64,000 nucleotides of DNA, taken from Balanoglossus misakiensis (taxonomy: Eukaryota > Hemichordata). The stretch lies in contig CM082590.2 of the NCBI GenBank assembly GCA_040954595.2, positions 6,324,001-6,388,000 on the forward strand. Direction: 5' to 3'. Positions 31,801 through 42,987 of the stretch are shown here, piece by piece (position 1 is the first letter of the stretch; every line of letters begins with the position of its first letter). The notes beneath the pieces were generated by a model, which did not search any database, was not told the DNA's origin, and saw only the letters and a program-made list of their open reading frames with translations. The position numbers and the translations under genes were made by a program.

Positions 31801-34800
31801 TCCCCCTCTTGCCAGAGTGGAATCCCCCCAAAATATTCTGGCAAAGGGGACATATCCCCCTGTTGATGCCATCCTGGATGAAACACTGCATTTGTTCTTT
31901 TCATTTAAAAAAAAACGAGTATACATTGCCCACAGAAAAAAAAATAGATGCCTACTTAAGACAAAAAATTAGAGAATTATCGGCCGGTACCCAACCCACT
32001 TCAGAAATTATACAAATCAAGCAAGTACATGTATATAAAATTAAATTGATTTGGACACAAATATTTTCCTAGGTCCAGTAAAATTGGCGAAAGCACAGCA
32101 CACTGGAAAAAAAAATTATTGGTTGCTAGTTTTATATTTCAAAGGGAGTATTGTCCATAAAAAAAATACTGAAATATCCTGTGGAAATTATGAAAAATTG
32201 ACATATTTTTCCTTGATCAGCATATTGAATCGCGTAACTTCCCAGCAAATTTTCCGTTCGATGCATTCAAATAGTGGACTGCCTTCCCTTCCTTCTATAT
32301 TTCATGCGCACCGTATAAATAGATTCTGGTTTTGTCCCTCCTTTTCACCCAAGCTGGTGTCTTTTCACGATCTCCGACACAGATTATGGTCGCCGCCATC
32401 TTGTGTGAGCACTGCCTTACGGGATAGACTGTTCACTAAACGTCTGTAACCAGCAGCTACAGTTGGAACATGCGTGTGAGACGAGCTAGGCGCTTTAATC
32501 AATCCCGTCTGCTTTTCCCCCCGACAGTTTTGTACGTGGAGCAGGCCATCCCCATAGTGATGGGCGCCAACATTGGAACCTCGGTGACCAACACCATCGT
32601 CTCCATGTTCCAAGCGCACGACCGCAACGAGTTCCGCCGGGCGTTCGCCGGGGCGACCATCCACGACGTCTTCAACTGGTTGTCCGTCCTCATCCTGTTG
32701 CCCCTGGAGATCGCCACCCAGTACTTGTTTCATCTCTCGGACATCATCGTCAAGAGCATGCACCTGGAGTCCAACGAGGCCACCGACGTGGAACTGCTGT
32801 CGGTCATAACCAAGCCGTTCACTGACAAGGTTATACAGGTGAGTTGTAAATACAAGTCGAACCGGTCTATAGCGGCCAGTCAAGGGAATTTCCTAAACTG
32901 GCCTTTATAGACAGGTGGCCTTTATATTCAGGTCAATTAATGCACATGTAAGTTACAAAGGGACTGTAACAAAGTGGCCACTATATAGAGGTGGCCACTA
33001 ACACAGGCTTGACTGTACCTTGTGCGTATGCCTTTTTCATAAAGAGACAGCCTTTCCAATACTCAACTTCTTTATTTCAATTATCTGCACATACTTGGAT
33101 ACTCTGACATTGTGTTCATACTTACTTAGAATATCAAAGTCTTAAAGGGACAAAGTCTCTCTCTCGCTGATACAAGATACTGTTATGTTAATGTACACGT
33201 GGATATATAGTGAACCAATGTTCAACCATACACACCTTCCATCCCAATTGTAGGTCCTACAGGAGGGTGAAAAATGAAATATTTGGTCTTTACCATTTAT
33301 TAATTTTGGCGAGATTTTTACTCTCATATCCTACAAACAAATGGAAGTTGTATGTTGTCGAACATTGATTCACTATATATCCACATGTAGAATTACATAA
33401 ACGGTGTCTTGTATCAGATATAATTAATGGAAAGGGGCAGCGAGAGAGAGACTTTGTCCCTTTAACTTTTTCTCCAATCAATCAATCAATATTGCGTGTT
33501 GTACCTTTTCTCAGGTTGATAAAAAGATCATCACCAAGATCGCCTTCGGAGACGAGGCCGCTCAGGCAGACAGCATGATCAAAAGGTGGTGCGTCACAGA
33601 AAAGGTCACTGAACTTGTCAACGTCACCATGGAAACCAATGTGACGTCCACCAGTGGGCAGTTCAACTTGACCGAGCTGCAGAACGTCACCGTGGAGATG
33701 GAACTGACCAGGAAAATCCCCATCCAGAAATGTAAGATTTTAACGTGAATTTGCATGTTTGTATTTTTTTTACGAAATGTGGGATTTGAGAGTTGGAGTC
33801 TTGTTAAATAGCAATTTGACATTCGTCAGGTATACTTAACCCTTTCTCCCCCAGTTCCCTCTTTAGAGGTCCAACTTTACAGTAGAAAACAATGGGTTTG
33901 GACTGAACCATGATGGTGAAAGGGTTTAAAAGTGCATTTTCTCAACATGCTCATGTAATACATCTGTGATATAAACAACCAGATGTTTGGGTCATTGTCA
34001 TACAAGTTCTGACTTTCAAAAAAGGGGCAAGTTAAAATCTCCATTAGCAAAAGTTACAGTTCTTGCTGAAAAGCAATAGATCGTCTAATGCGTATAGCCA
34101 GCAAAGTTTACGTTCGATGCATTCAAATAGTGGACTGCCTTCACTTCCTTCTATATTTCATGCGCACTGTATAAGAAGATTCTGGTTTTGTCCCTCCTTT
34201 TCACCCAAGCTGGTGTCTTTTCACAATCTCTGACACAGATTATGGTCGCCGCCATCTTGTCTGTTGTTAGAACAGAGCACTGCCTTATGGGATTGACTGT
34301 TCACTAAACGCCTGTAACCAGCGGCTACAGTTGGAACATGCGTGTGAGAAGAGCTACGCGCTTTAACTAAACATCCTTTAATATTTTCAACGCCATAGTC
34401 AACTTGTCGTCATTTTTCACAAAATTAACCTCATGAATTTTACCATTTTTTTTCTAACATTTTGATCAAGACCTGTAGACAATGGAAAATTATGTCCACT
34501 TGGTCTAAAATTAATGGAAAAATTTGGGGGAAAAGTGTGAAAATGATAAAAATGTTGCACCACATTTTGACAGTGATACATGTGGCATTCAAAGGGTTAA
34601 TATATTGTTCCCGTTTTCTTATCATCTTGTCTGTTAGAACAGAGCACTGCCTTATGGGATTGACCGTTCACTAAACGCCTGTAACCAGTGGCTACAGCTG
34701 GAACATGCGTGTGAGACGAGCTAGGCGCTTTAACTAAACATCCTTTAATATATTGTTCCCGTTTTCTTATTTTTGCAGGCGAGCACTTGTTTGTGAATAC

Positions 34801-35707
34801 TGAGCTGAGCGACAGTGTCGTCGGAGTGATTATGCTGGTGGTTTCCTTGGCGATACTGTGCACGTGTCTGATCCTGATGGTCAAGACGCTGCACTCGCTG
34901 CTGCGCGGACCGATTTCCTCGATCATTAAGAAGACGATCAACTCGGATTTCCCCGGCTGTCTGTCGTGGTTGACTGGGTACGTGGCGATCTTGGTCGGCG
35001 CGGCGATGACCCTCCTGGTGCAGAGCAGTTCCATCTTCACGTCGGCGTTGACCCCGCTGATCGGGATCGGGGTGATTTCTCTGGAGCGGGCCTACCCGCT
35101 GACGCTGGGGGCGAATATCGGCACCACGGCGACGGGTCTCCTGGCGGCGCTGGCCAGCTCGGAGGGCCAGCTGGCCAGCGCCCTGCAGATCGCCTTCTGC
35201 CACCTGCTGTTCAACATCTCCGGGATCCTGCTGTGGTACCCCGTGCCGCCGGCCCGCCGCGTGCCCATCCAGGTGGCCAAGATCTTCGGCGACACCACGG
35301 CCAGGTACCGCTGGTTCGCCGCATTCTACCTCGTCTGCATGTTCTTCCTCTTCCCCGGGACGGTCTTCGCCCTCTCCGTCGCCGGTTGGCAGTACCTGGC
35401 CGCGGTGGGCATCCCCGCGATGGCCGTCTTCTTCCTGGCGGTCGCCATCAACGTCGTCCAAGCCAAGTATCCGAAGTGCCTCCCGCAGAAACTCAGGACT
35501 TGGGACTGGCTGCCGAAATGCCTGCACTCCTTAGAGCCGCTCGACCGCGCTCTCGGTAAGCTCACGAGGACTTGTTACTGGTGTCCGTGCGTCAAAGAAT
35601 CCTGCAAGGAGAAACCCGCAAATCAGTGCATACCGCACAACGCGAGTTACTCCTCGCAGATCCCCCTTAAAGAGAGTTACGAATCTTCCAAGGAAACCGT
35701 CGTGTAA
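28864..35707 (+). CDS. SLC34A: SLC34 family, type II Na+/phosphate cotransporter (6 coding exons)
   Basis: SLC34 proteins import inorganic phosphate with Na+ across the apical plasma membrane. Exons: 28864-28971, 29130-29337, 31380-31655, 32528-32838, 33515-33731 and 34779-35707. Phases join cleanly into 682 residues, near the family's ~640-690. Membrane segments start at about residue 120 ([15 protein letters not shown]). The hallmark inverted QSSS repeats are at 181-184 and 455-458. The large extracellular loop (exon 5) has NVT/NLT glycosylation sites and Cys residues placed as in vertebrates. [10 protein letters not shown] keeps the Asp that is Gly in electroneutral NaPi-IIc, so electrogenic 3 Na+ transport is inferred. 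The C-terminus SKETVV fits a class I PDZ ligand. The start is the first Met in frame; 5' UTR exons are unseen. Confidence 0.95.
29338..31379 (+). other. SLC34 intron 2, no recognised repeat
   Basis: A 2-kb AT-rich intron between well-defined splice sites. I see no gene, RNA or named repeat family in it, which is unusual in this repeat-rich window. Confidence 0.5.
31677..31875. repeat. G/C-run repeat in SLC34 intron 3
   Basis: Shares CTTGGCACCCCCTAGTAATTT, CCAGTGCCCCTAAAATAATG and CCAGAGTGGAATCCCCCC with the inverted block at 51900-52320 upstream of ATP5PF. Confidence 0.65.
32275..32512. repeat. Intron-repeated block, copy 1 (ends 15 bp before SLC34 exon 4)
   Basis: Runs from GATGCATTCAAATAGTGGAC to CGTGTGAGACGAGCTAGGCG. 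Copies are at 34105-34370 and, shortened, at 34620-34740; a reverse fragment is at 3019-3215. Confidence 0.8.
32858..33020. mobile_element. GGCCACT-family MITE
   Basis: Includes AGCGGCCAGTCAAGGGAATT, GGTCAATTAATGCACATG and GGCCACTAACACAGGCTTGA. Ends are imperfect inverted repeats (ACAGTCAA..CCTGT). Confidence 0.75.
33142..33465. mobile_element. Family A MITE in SLC34 intron 4
   Basis: TTAA borders are intact. The left arm has a small deletion joining CTCTCTCGCTG to ATACAAGATACTG. It ends 49 bp before exon 5. Confidence 0.88.
33838..33929. mobile_element. CCCTTTCACC micro-MITE, reverse
   Basis: TTAACCCTTTCTCCCCC to GATGGTGAAAGGGTTTAA in SLC34 intron 5. Confidence 0.75.
34105..34778. repeat. 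Intron-repeated block, copies 2 and 3, up to the SLC34 exon 6 acceptor
   Basis: 34105-34370 matches 32275-32512. 34594-34770 repeats its right half, including TTAATATATTGTTCCCGTTT twice (34597 and 34746). The exon 6 acceptor lies just downstream of the last copy. Confidence 0.8.
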
Positions 35708-35710
35708 TAA

Positions 35711-35972
35711 TTAACTCCATATCGCTCGTGCGTATATGTCGTGAACTGGTCAAAATCTCGTGGTATACCATGGCTGGGGGTGTTTTATTGCTATTATATT
35801 ATGCCAGTATATTGAAACTTTGCATAAAACATTTTAAAAAGGCATTTTCTTTGACTGAGTTTTGCGTTATATATGACTGTGGTATGTGACGAATATATCA
35901 CAGTCACGTGTTGTGTCTCGACCAATGAAATAGCGTGATTTACACCATCAATATACTGGTATAATATAATTA
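35711..35972. repeat. Palindromic element, reverse copy, directly after SLC34 stop
   Basis: Matches the tandem pair at 19801-20458 in reverse (CATGGCTGGGGGTGTTTTAT to CAATATACTGGTATAATAT). It begins about five bases past the stop, so it would form the start of the 3' UTR. Confidence 0.85.
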
Positions 35973-35983
35973 ATTACACATGT

Positions 35984-36155
35984 TACTGTAAAATGGGAAA
36001 TTTTTCGTGATATCAAGAGGCAACTGTTACGTGACGATTAATTACATTCTCGTATTTCACTGCATCGTAATCTCCAAAAAATATTATACTTGATTTATTA
36101 TTTTCGCAATTTTTTGTCTCTTGTATAGTTCGCAGAAAATTTCCTGTTTTACAGT
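35984..36155. mobile_element. TCG MITE, diverged
   Basis: ACTGTAAAATGGGAAATTTTT to CCTGTTTTACAGTA, same layout as other copies but with fewer TCG steps. Confidence 0.75.
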
Positions 36156-38485
36156 ATACTCTAATGTAATTTATTCGATGTTTTTTGTGGTTCATCGAAA
36201 GGAACCCATACAGGGTTGTACACCCCACCTTTAGTCACTACTTAAGAACTTCTGGATATTTTATTCAGCCTATGTTCTGAAATTTATTACGAGTCAGTTT
36301 AACCCTTTCACCCCCCATGGTTCGGTCCAAACGCACTGTTTTCTGTGGTAAGGTTGGACCGCTACACAGGGAGTTGGGGGGTGAAAGGGTTGATCTGATC
36401 AATCCCGGGGAATACAGACTTTTGTGAACTCAACTGGAAAGTCCTGGAATATTGAGTGACTTTTTTGTGTAGAACCTCTACAATTAATACTGCCAGGGTT
36501 AAAAGATTCTCTAAGTCAGAACTTGTCTGGCAGTGTACTGTCATATTTCTCAGTTGTGAACTGCCCGAGTTGTCTAATGTTTGACAGGTACGAAATAACT
36601 TCTGTAATAAATATACCTTTGGCATTTCCATAATCCATTCAGAAATGTGGTTAAGGTACAGTCTTCAAACTGTATGTATTGTACAGTCCAGCCTGTGTTA
36701 GTGGCCAGCTCTATATAGTGGCCACTATGTTACAGTCCCTGTGCAATTTACGTGTGCATTAATTGACCTGTCTATAAAGGCCAGTTTTGGAAAGTCCCTT
36801 GACTGGCCACTATAGACAGGTTTGACTTGTAGTACCATGTACCGGTATGTACACCCTCCCTTGTGCTATGTAAATTGGTCCAACCAAGTACACTCTGTTA
36901 TTTTATTTCGGTCTGACTTGGTGACCTACAATTTCATTCAGAGATTTTATAAATCGGATCAACGATTTTAGTGTTTAAACTTATTTTTGCCATTATTTTG
37001 GTTCAGTAATGCAATTTGTCATTCAGTAGTAAGTTTTGGTGGACACCAGCTCCTTTTTTTAACCCTTTCACCCCCATTTTCCTGTGTAGAGGTCCAACCT
37101 TACCACAGAAAACAGTGGGGTTGGATTGAACCATGGTGGTGAAAGGGTTAAAAGCATGAGAAATGAAGTTGACATTATGAAACCTTGGTATGATTCAAAG
37201 TCGATCGCCCAATGCAAGTAGGACATTATTTTCTGCTGGCATCGTTTGTAAAATATTTTCACAAGAAGAAACAAAAAATGTAACTTGTACATTTTTAAAT
37301 GCAGATAGCGTGTTATTCCAGTTTAATAGTGTGATAACCACTGTAGTATAGATTTGGAAGAGATATTTATTTGAAAACCAAGTTTATTTGATCTATGATT
37401 TAAAATATTATTTATTGTGACATGAGTCATTGGTTTACCTCAACATACTTGAAAACCTCACAAATTCTTGAAACAGTCTGAAGATTTAACCCCTTCCACC
37501 CCTATTTTGCAATGTTGAGGTCCAGATTTGTCATACAAGACAGTGGATTTGGACCAAACCATGGCGGTGGAGGGGTTAAATATTGACTGGTATTTATTAA
37601 ATTATTGGTCAAGTATTTCCATTGCCACAGCCAAAGATTGAAGAAAATCTTATTTATTGAACTTGCGTTTCTGGGATGAAAAATCAACAACTGATGTCTG
37701 TCTTGTGAACTGAGATTCTGATGTGCTTTACATTTTTTTGACTCGGCCATATTATGTAAATGCTTTGTTTTGCGTCCACTCCATATTCTGAAATATAGGC
37801 GACTAAGCAGTTACAAAACAATGGTTCAGTGGTCATAGTGGGACCGTAAAAATAGTTAGTATTTTACAAATATGAGCGTTCTGGCTAATTTTAGTGACAC
37901 TGTTGTAGGTAACGGAAATTCCCAAGAAGTGTTTATTTTTCTGAAAATCTCCATATGTGTGGACGCAAAACAAAGAATTTATTTTCGCGTTATAGCCAAC
38001 TAAGCAGGGTAATTATCATGTTGGCTTTTTTCCTGTTTTGGGACATATCATCTGGCATTTTAGTTATGCAAACTTTTCTATCCGATACTTTTTCCACATA
38101 TCTTGCATGAAAAATCCAAAGATCACAACGTCCCTTGTAATACAATGCAATGGAGCACTTTTTTATAGTTGAAAAAAAAAGTCTATTTTTTTATATTTTT
38201 TCTGCCTAGCGCAAAGCAGGGACAAAAAACTGAAATACTTTATAAAATGCTTGAAAAAATTTCTTTATTCTAGAAGTTTGTATTTTGTTTTCCTTCGAAA
38301 GACAGCAATCGATAGATTTGTAGATGTGTAGACATGTTTATGTGCTGTTGAATGAAAGGAATAAAATGTCTGACTTGGTGAAAATTTGTGTACAAGACTG
38401 ATTTCATTTTACCAGTTTTGTCCATTATTAATGTACCGCCACAATCTGATTAAAATCAGGTGTAAGGTACGTCTTTTACTTATGC
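36156..38485. other. SLC34 downstream spacer with micro-MITEs
   Basis: Holds CCCTTTCACC micro-MITEs at 36300-36392, 37060-37152 and 37488-37579, and a GGCCACT element at 36685-36832. ORFs are short and unrecognised. No gene supported. Confidence 0.6.
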
Positions 38486-38487
38486 GG

Positions 38488-39008
38488 TGCAGTATTCTTA
38501 TGCTATCGCTCAACGGGAGCTTCTATGGGAGTTGGTCAGATGTAGTGTTAGTCTCGGTTACCCAGAGCCCTCTGCTTCTTCCGTTAGGCACTCCAGAAAG
38601 AGGGTCTGGGGAAACCCGGTAGACTAACCGTCAGGCGGAATCGGGACAGCTGCGATGCATGACGGGAGATTAATATTCCAAAATGGCGACGTCCTGCGCG
38701 CGAACCCACGGCCGACATGTATGACATACGATAAAGAAAACATGCTGAGAAGTGCTAGACCTGCTAAAACTGTATACAAATTGAAAAGAGAGAGAGAAGT
38801 TTGGTAAATAGTTTTCTAATATCGTCATATCATAATATCGTATCGAATATTAATCTCCCGTCATGCATCGCAGCTGTCCCGATTCCGCCTGACGGTTTGT
38901 CTACCGGATTTCCCCAGACCCTCTTTCTGGAGTGCCTAACGGAAGAAGCAGAGGGCTCTGGGTAACCGAGACTAATGTAGTGTGAGACGACAGCATAAGA
39001 ATACTGTA
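38488..39008. mobile_element. Foldback element with ~120-bp inverted arms
   Basis: The outer ends (GCAGTATTCTTATGCT and AGCATAAGAATACTG) and the inner arms (38553-38672 and 38850-38974) are inverted. The inner arms share CAGAGCCCTCTGCTTCTTCC and GACAGCTGCGATGCATGACG. The ~175-bp middle contains CCAAAATGGCGACG. Confidence 0.85.
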
Positions 39009-39712
39009 CATATTGCAGTGACCCGGGTCATACAGACAGCTCAGCCAATCAGGCGATGATCAAAATCCTGACGCACTTGGTGACCCACGGTGGTGACCTT
39101 TACGATATTACCGTGTTTACTGTACCCACGCCACACACCCCCTCGGACGATACCATTATTTTGCGGGGGTCGTCGTATGCGTGAATGTTTAGGTGGATAA
39201 TTGCGCGTGTTAACACTTCAGTGCTATCATGATCAACGATAAATTAAGTATAATTGTAAAAAATGTGCTACCGAACATTTTATACCGATAAAGGTGTTCA
39301 AAGTACCGATCATTTTCACACTATGTCGGCCGATAAACGTAGTGCCTACCAAGGTGCCTACCAATCATTTCAAACTGTACTCTAACCCTAACCCTAAACA
39401 TTTATACGTTTGGATTTTTTTTTTCTAATATATTCTTAAAACTTTCATCAGTCAAAATTCGTTTCGACATGGCTTTTTATCGGCAAGCTCAAGCCAATGC
39501 AGTTGAATTCAACAAACCTAACGGCCTCCCCCCCCCCCCATGGGTAAGTAGAAGATCCTAACTCTCTTGTCTAATTTCACACCACGTAAGTGTCAAGAGG
39601 ATTGAATCACTGATGTGTGAATGTTTGGTTTCTTTTGTTCATATCAAGAGTTGAAGTGCTCTTGTAACAGTACTAAATCAGTCAGAGATCGTGTGTGTTT
39701 TGACATACATAT

Positions 39713-39860
39713 GAATAGGTAGCCCATCCCATAATCGTCAACTGAATAGGCCATTCCGTAATCGTCAACTGAATAGGTAGCCCATTCCATAATCGTCAAC
39801 TGAATAGGTAGCCCATTCCATAATCGTCAACTGAATAGGAAGCCCATTCCATAATCGCTC
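39713..39860. repeat. ~32-bp minisatellite, five copies
   Basis: Unit resembles CCATTCCATAATCGTCAACT followed by GAATAGGTAGC. Confidence 0.93.
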
Positions 39861-40171
39861 AACTGTTTGCCATCAGGGATAACTCAATGTCACGATTTGT
39901 GTTGCATCATGGGACAAACCACACGCTATATAGGACAAACCACACGCTATATAGTATAACAAATACTTTTTCACGTGCAACAAACACTTGTTCACATGCA
40001 CATCCAGCATATTATAATAATAATAATAATAATCTTTATTTCAGGCTCGTAGCCCATAAAAACACAGCAAGAGAAGTAAAAAACAAGAACACACACATTA
40101 AAATCTGTAGAAAAAATAATAAAATACTACAACGTCGTGGCGAGAGGGGGCGGAGGGTCGGTCCTCATCCC

Positions 40172-42979
40172 CTAGTACAGAATGTTTCTATAGTGCTTCC
40201 AAAATCTTGAATGGAAATACAGGTCAGAGTGAGTGCAGGCATGTACAACAGCATTACTACTGTTCAAAAGTCTTGTGGCAAGAGAGTATAACAACTTGCG
40301 ATGCAACGAGCTAAAGTTCATAATATCCTTTGTGACAAAATTGTAACTTATGCTAATGTCTCGTTTCAGTTCAAAGATCAAACGCAGTGCATTGTGATAA
40401 GCAATTTTCAGATTTGACATGCATTTGGTGTTATAGTTACACCACACATTCATACAATACATACTGTACAGGAAACTCTTAAAGAGCGTACATTTCACAC
40501 GTTGTGAACAATGACTAAATCTACGTATGAGCATATTGGCTCTAGCGTAGACACAACGAAGTTGTCTTTGAATGTCCGCATTGTCATCACCAGAGGAAGA
40601 CACAATATAACCAAGGTACTTCTTAGTGTCCACAAAATTTAGACTTTTACCATAAAGATACACATTTGGGACTCTAACTGGGTTCCATGACTTTGGAAAA
40701 ATTGCCATACAATCGGTTTTTTTAGTATGGAAAATGATATCATGTTCGTTACCATAATATTCACAAATAGTTATCAACTTCCTAAGGGCTTTAGCTGAAG
40801 GGCAGACTAATACTAGATCATCAGCATAAAATAAATGATTTATAACAGTATTTACCAGACTACACCCAACACCCGACATCAGAAGCATTTTACTTAGGTC
40901 ATCAACATAAACAGCAAAAAGATTGGGTGAAAGAATGCTTCCCTGTCGTACCCCATTAGTAACATTAAATGGTACAGAAATGGCAGAGGCCCAGCGCACA
41001 AAAAAGAGTTGTTCGCTATACCAGTATTGTAGAATACGAATTATGTATAAAGGTATGTCCCTGTTCAACAATTTTTTAAACAGTGTCCAGTGATTAACCC
41101 TGTCAAATGCCTTTGTGGCATCCATGAAACACATAAAGACAGGTGTATTATGCCTTTTATAGAAGTCAATCACTTCCTTGAGAACAAAAATAGTCATATC
41201 TGTAGAGTGGCCACGTTTAAAACCAAATTGCAGATCACTAGTTACAATTAGAGACTCTATTCTTGACAAAATACACAATTCCAGCAATTTTGAAAGGGCC
41301 GTTACCAGTGCAATAGGTCTATAGTTGTCCACAGAAGTAAGATCCTTAGACTTGTCTTTAACAATTGGACAAATAATTGCATGCATAAATTTGTCTGGTA
41401 AATAACCATGAGTGAAAAAGCTAGTAAAGCAGAGACTCAAGATTACATAAAGCATGGAATCAGCATAAATTAAATGCTCTGAAGCAATGCCATCACTGTC
41501 ACATGATTTACCCTTTTCTAGCTTATTTATACAATTTTTAATCTCATCAGCTGTAACAATCATATCTTTATGAAAATCTATTCTATCTAGTAAAGACAAG
41601 ACAGACATTTTTTCACGACAAGTACTAACAGAGTTAAGAAGACTTTCGTAATGATTTTTCCACATACCAGCAATGTCATCGTGGCCACTACAGCCGCTCA
41701 CACTGGTGGGAAGAGTGGCACGCCCACCCATTGTATTATGAACTGAATTCCAAAATTTACGGACACCCCCTTGAGTCAAACTTTCTGCCATGGCATCCGC
41801 TCTTGCAATACTTTCTTCTCTCTTACAAGATCTGAGGACATACTTAAATTTGGCACGCGTTTTCCGCATAAGGTCAAACAACGGGCCAGACCTGGGCTTG
41901 CCATGCCCAATCCAAATCTTGAAGGCATCACGGGCCGCATTATGAAAATCCCGCAAATGCTCATTCCATCCGGGCACTATATTAAAATGACCATTTGGTT
42001 TCGCCTTAGGAATACATTTCGTTGAAGCTGACTTCAAACAAGTAACAATATTAGTGTAAAACTTATGCAAACTACAGATGTGGTCAGTGCTTTTGCAGTT
42101 AGGATCCCGACATGCCAAAACTTCAACTGGCATCTCCAAGTTACAAAGTGAATGCCTGGTATGTACCTTGTATGAGTGCAAATTATGCAAGGTTGCTTTA
42201 TCCCATCTAAAATTCTCATTGGGGTTGTTCAAATTGTACTGAAAAGGCTCAGAACGAACAAGGCCACATAATCTTAGCCCTACTGAAAGAGGGAAATGGT
42301 CTGATGAGACAAAGTCGTGAAGAATATGAATATCAGTAATGGCACTATGAACTGCATGTGTACTCAAAATGTGATCTAACCAGCATGTACTCCCATGGGC
42401 TTCGCTGATGTACGTGAAGTTCTCACCGCTGCGGCCTAACTTTTCTACATCTGAAATGTGCAAATTGTTTTCATGACAAAATATACCCAGCTCGTTTCCG
42501 AACAATGTGCCCAGGTTCGAATTGAAGTCACCCATAATAATAACATTCCCACTGTCAGCTTCATCAATAACGTTGCTTATTTTAGCAAGGTAGGCCATAA
42601 ATGTGTCGTAGTTCTCACTAGAGCAAACAGGTAGGTAAACACAAATAATAAACAATTTCACAGAAGACGTAATGATTTCAAAACCCAGAAGTCTAGTATC
42701 ATCTAAGTACTTAATAGTTACACTGTGACCCAGTGACTTCCGCCACATGATGGCAACACCACCGAACGGACGTCCAATCCGAAAGCCGACATTGTCATCA
42801 ATGGCCGAAATACCACAAGCGTTGAATTCCTGATGGATATTAGACAACAGCGAGAGTTCAGCTTTGCTCAGCCAATGTTCTTGAATGAGGACGACGTCAT
42901 GAGAGTCACAAAGTGTTTTGATCGAATCTATGGATGATTTAATCCCACGGCAATTGTATGAACATAAGCGTAAAGTCAT
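40172..42979 (-). CDS. LINE ORF2: AP endonuclease and reverse transcriptase (935 aa)
   Basis: This is the enzyme for target-primed reverse transcription. The N-terminal exonuclease/endonuclease/phosphatase domain shows SYNCRGIKSS, QEHW at about 33-36, GDFNSNLG and SSDHFPL. The RT domain shows YRPIALV, GFKRGHSTDM, FMDATKAFDRV, NGVRQGSILSP and the catalytic FYADD near residue 717, followed by KTDCM and KKYLGYIV. No RNase H is visible. The 935 codons are free of stops, so it may be recent or still capable. Clade assignment within the CR1/jockey group needs a tree. Confidence 0.93.
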   Translation of the reverse strand: MTLRLCSYNCRGIKSSIDSIKTLCDSHDVVLIQEHWLSKAELSLLSNIHQEFNACGISAIDDNVGFRIGRPFGGVAIMWRKSLGHSVTIKYLDDTRLLGFEIITSSVKLFIICVYLPVCSSENYDTFMAYLAKISNVIDEADSGNVIIMGDFNSNLGTLFGNELGIFCHENNLHISDVEKLGRSGENFTYISEAHGSTCWLDHILSTHAVHSAITDIHILHDFVSSDHFPLSVGLRLCGLVRSEPFQYNLNNPNENFRWDKATLHNLHSYKVHTRHSLCNLEMPVEVLACRDPNCKSTDHICSLHKFYTNIVTCLKSASTKCIPKAKPNGHFNIVPGWNEHLRDFHNAARDAFKIWIGHGKPRSGPLFDLMRKTRAKFKYVLRSCKREESIARADAMAESLTQGGVRKFWNSVHNTMGGRATLPTSVSGCSGHDDIAGMWKNHYESLLNSVSTCREKMSVLSLLDRIDFHKDMIVTADEIKNCINKLEKGKSCDSDGIASEHLIYADSMLYVILSLCFTSFFTHGYLPDKFMHAIICPIVKDKSKDLTSVDNYRPIALVTALSKLLELCILSRIESLIVTSDLQFGFKRGHSTDMTIFVLKEVIDFYKRHNTPVFMCFMDATKAFDRVNHWTLFKKLLNRDIPLYIIRILQYWYSEQLFFVRWASAISVPFNVTNGVRQGSILSPNLFAVYVDDLSKMLLMSGVGCSLVNTVINHLFYADDLVLVCPSAKALRKLITICEYYGNEHDIIFHTKKTDCMAIFPKSWNPVRVPNVYLYGKSLNFVDTKKYLGYIVSSSGDDNADIQRQLRCVYARANMLIRRFSHCSQRVKCTLFKSFLYSMYCMNVWCNYNTKCMSNLKIAYHNALRLIFELKRDISISYNFVTKDIMNFSSLHRKLLYSLATRLLNSSNAVVHACTHSDLYFHSRFWKHYRNILY

Positions 42980-42987
42980 AAAAAATA

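Noticed and set aside
39382-39402. CTAACCCTAACCCTAAAC telomere-like repeat
   Set aside because: Only about two and a half units; too short to mean an internal telomere.
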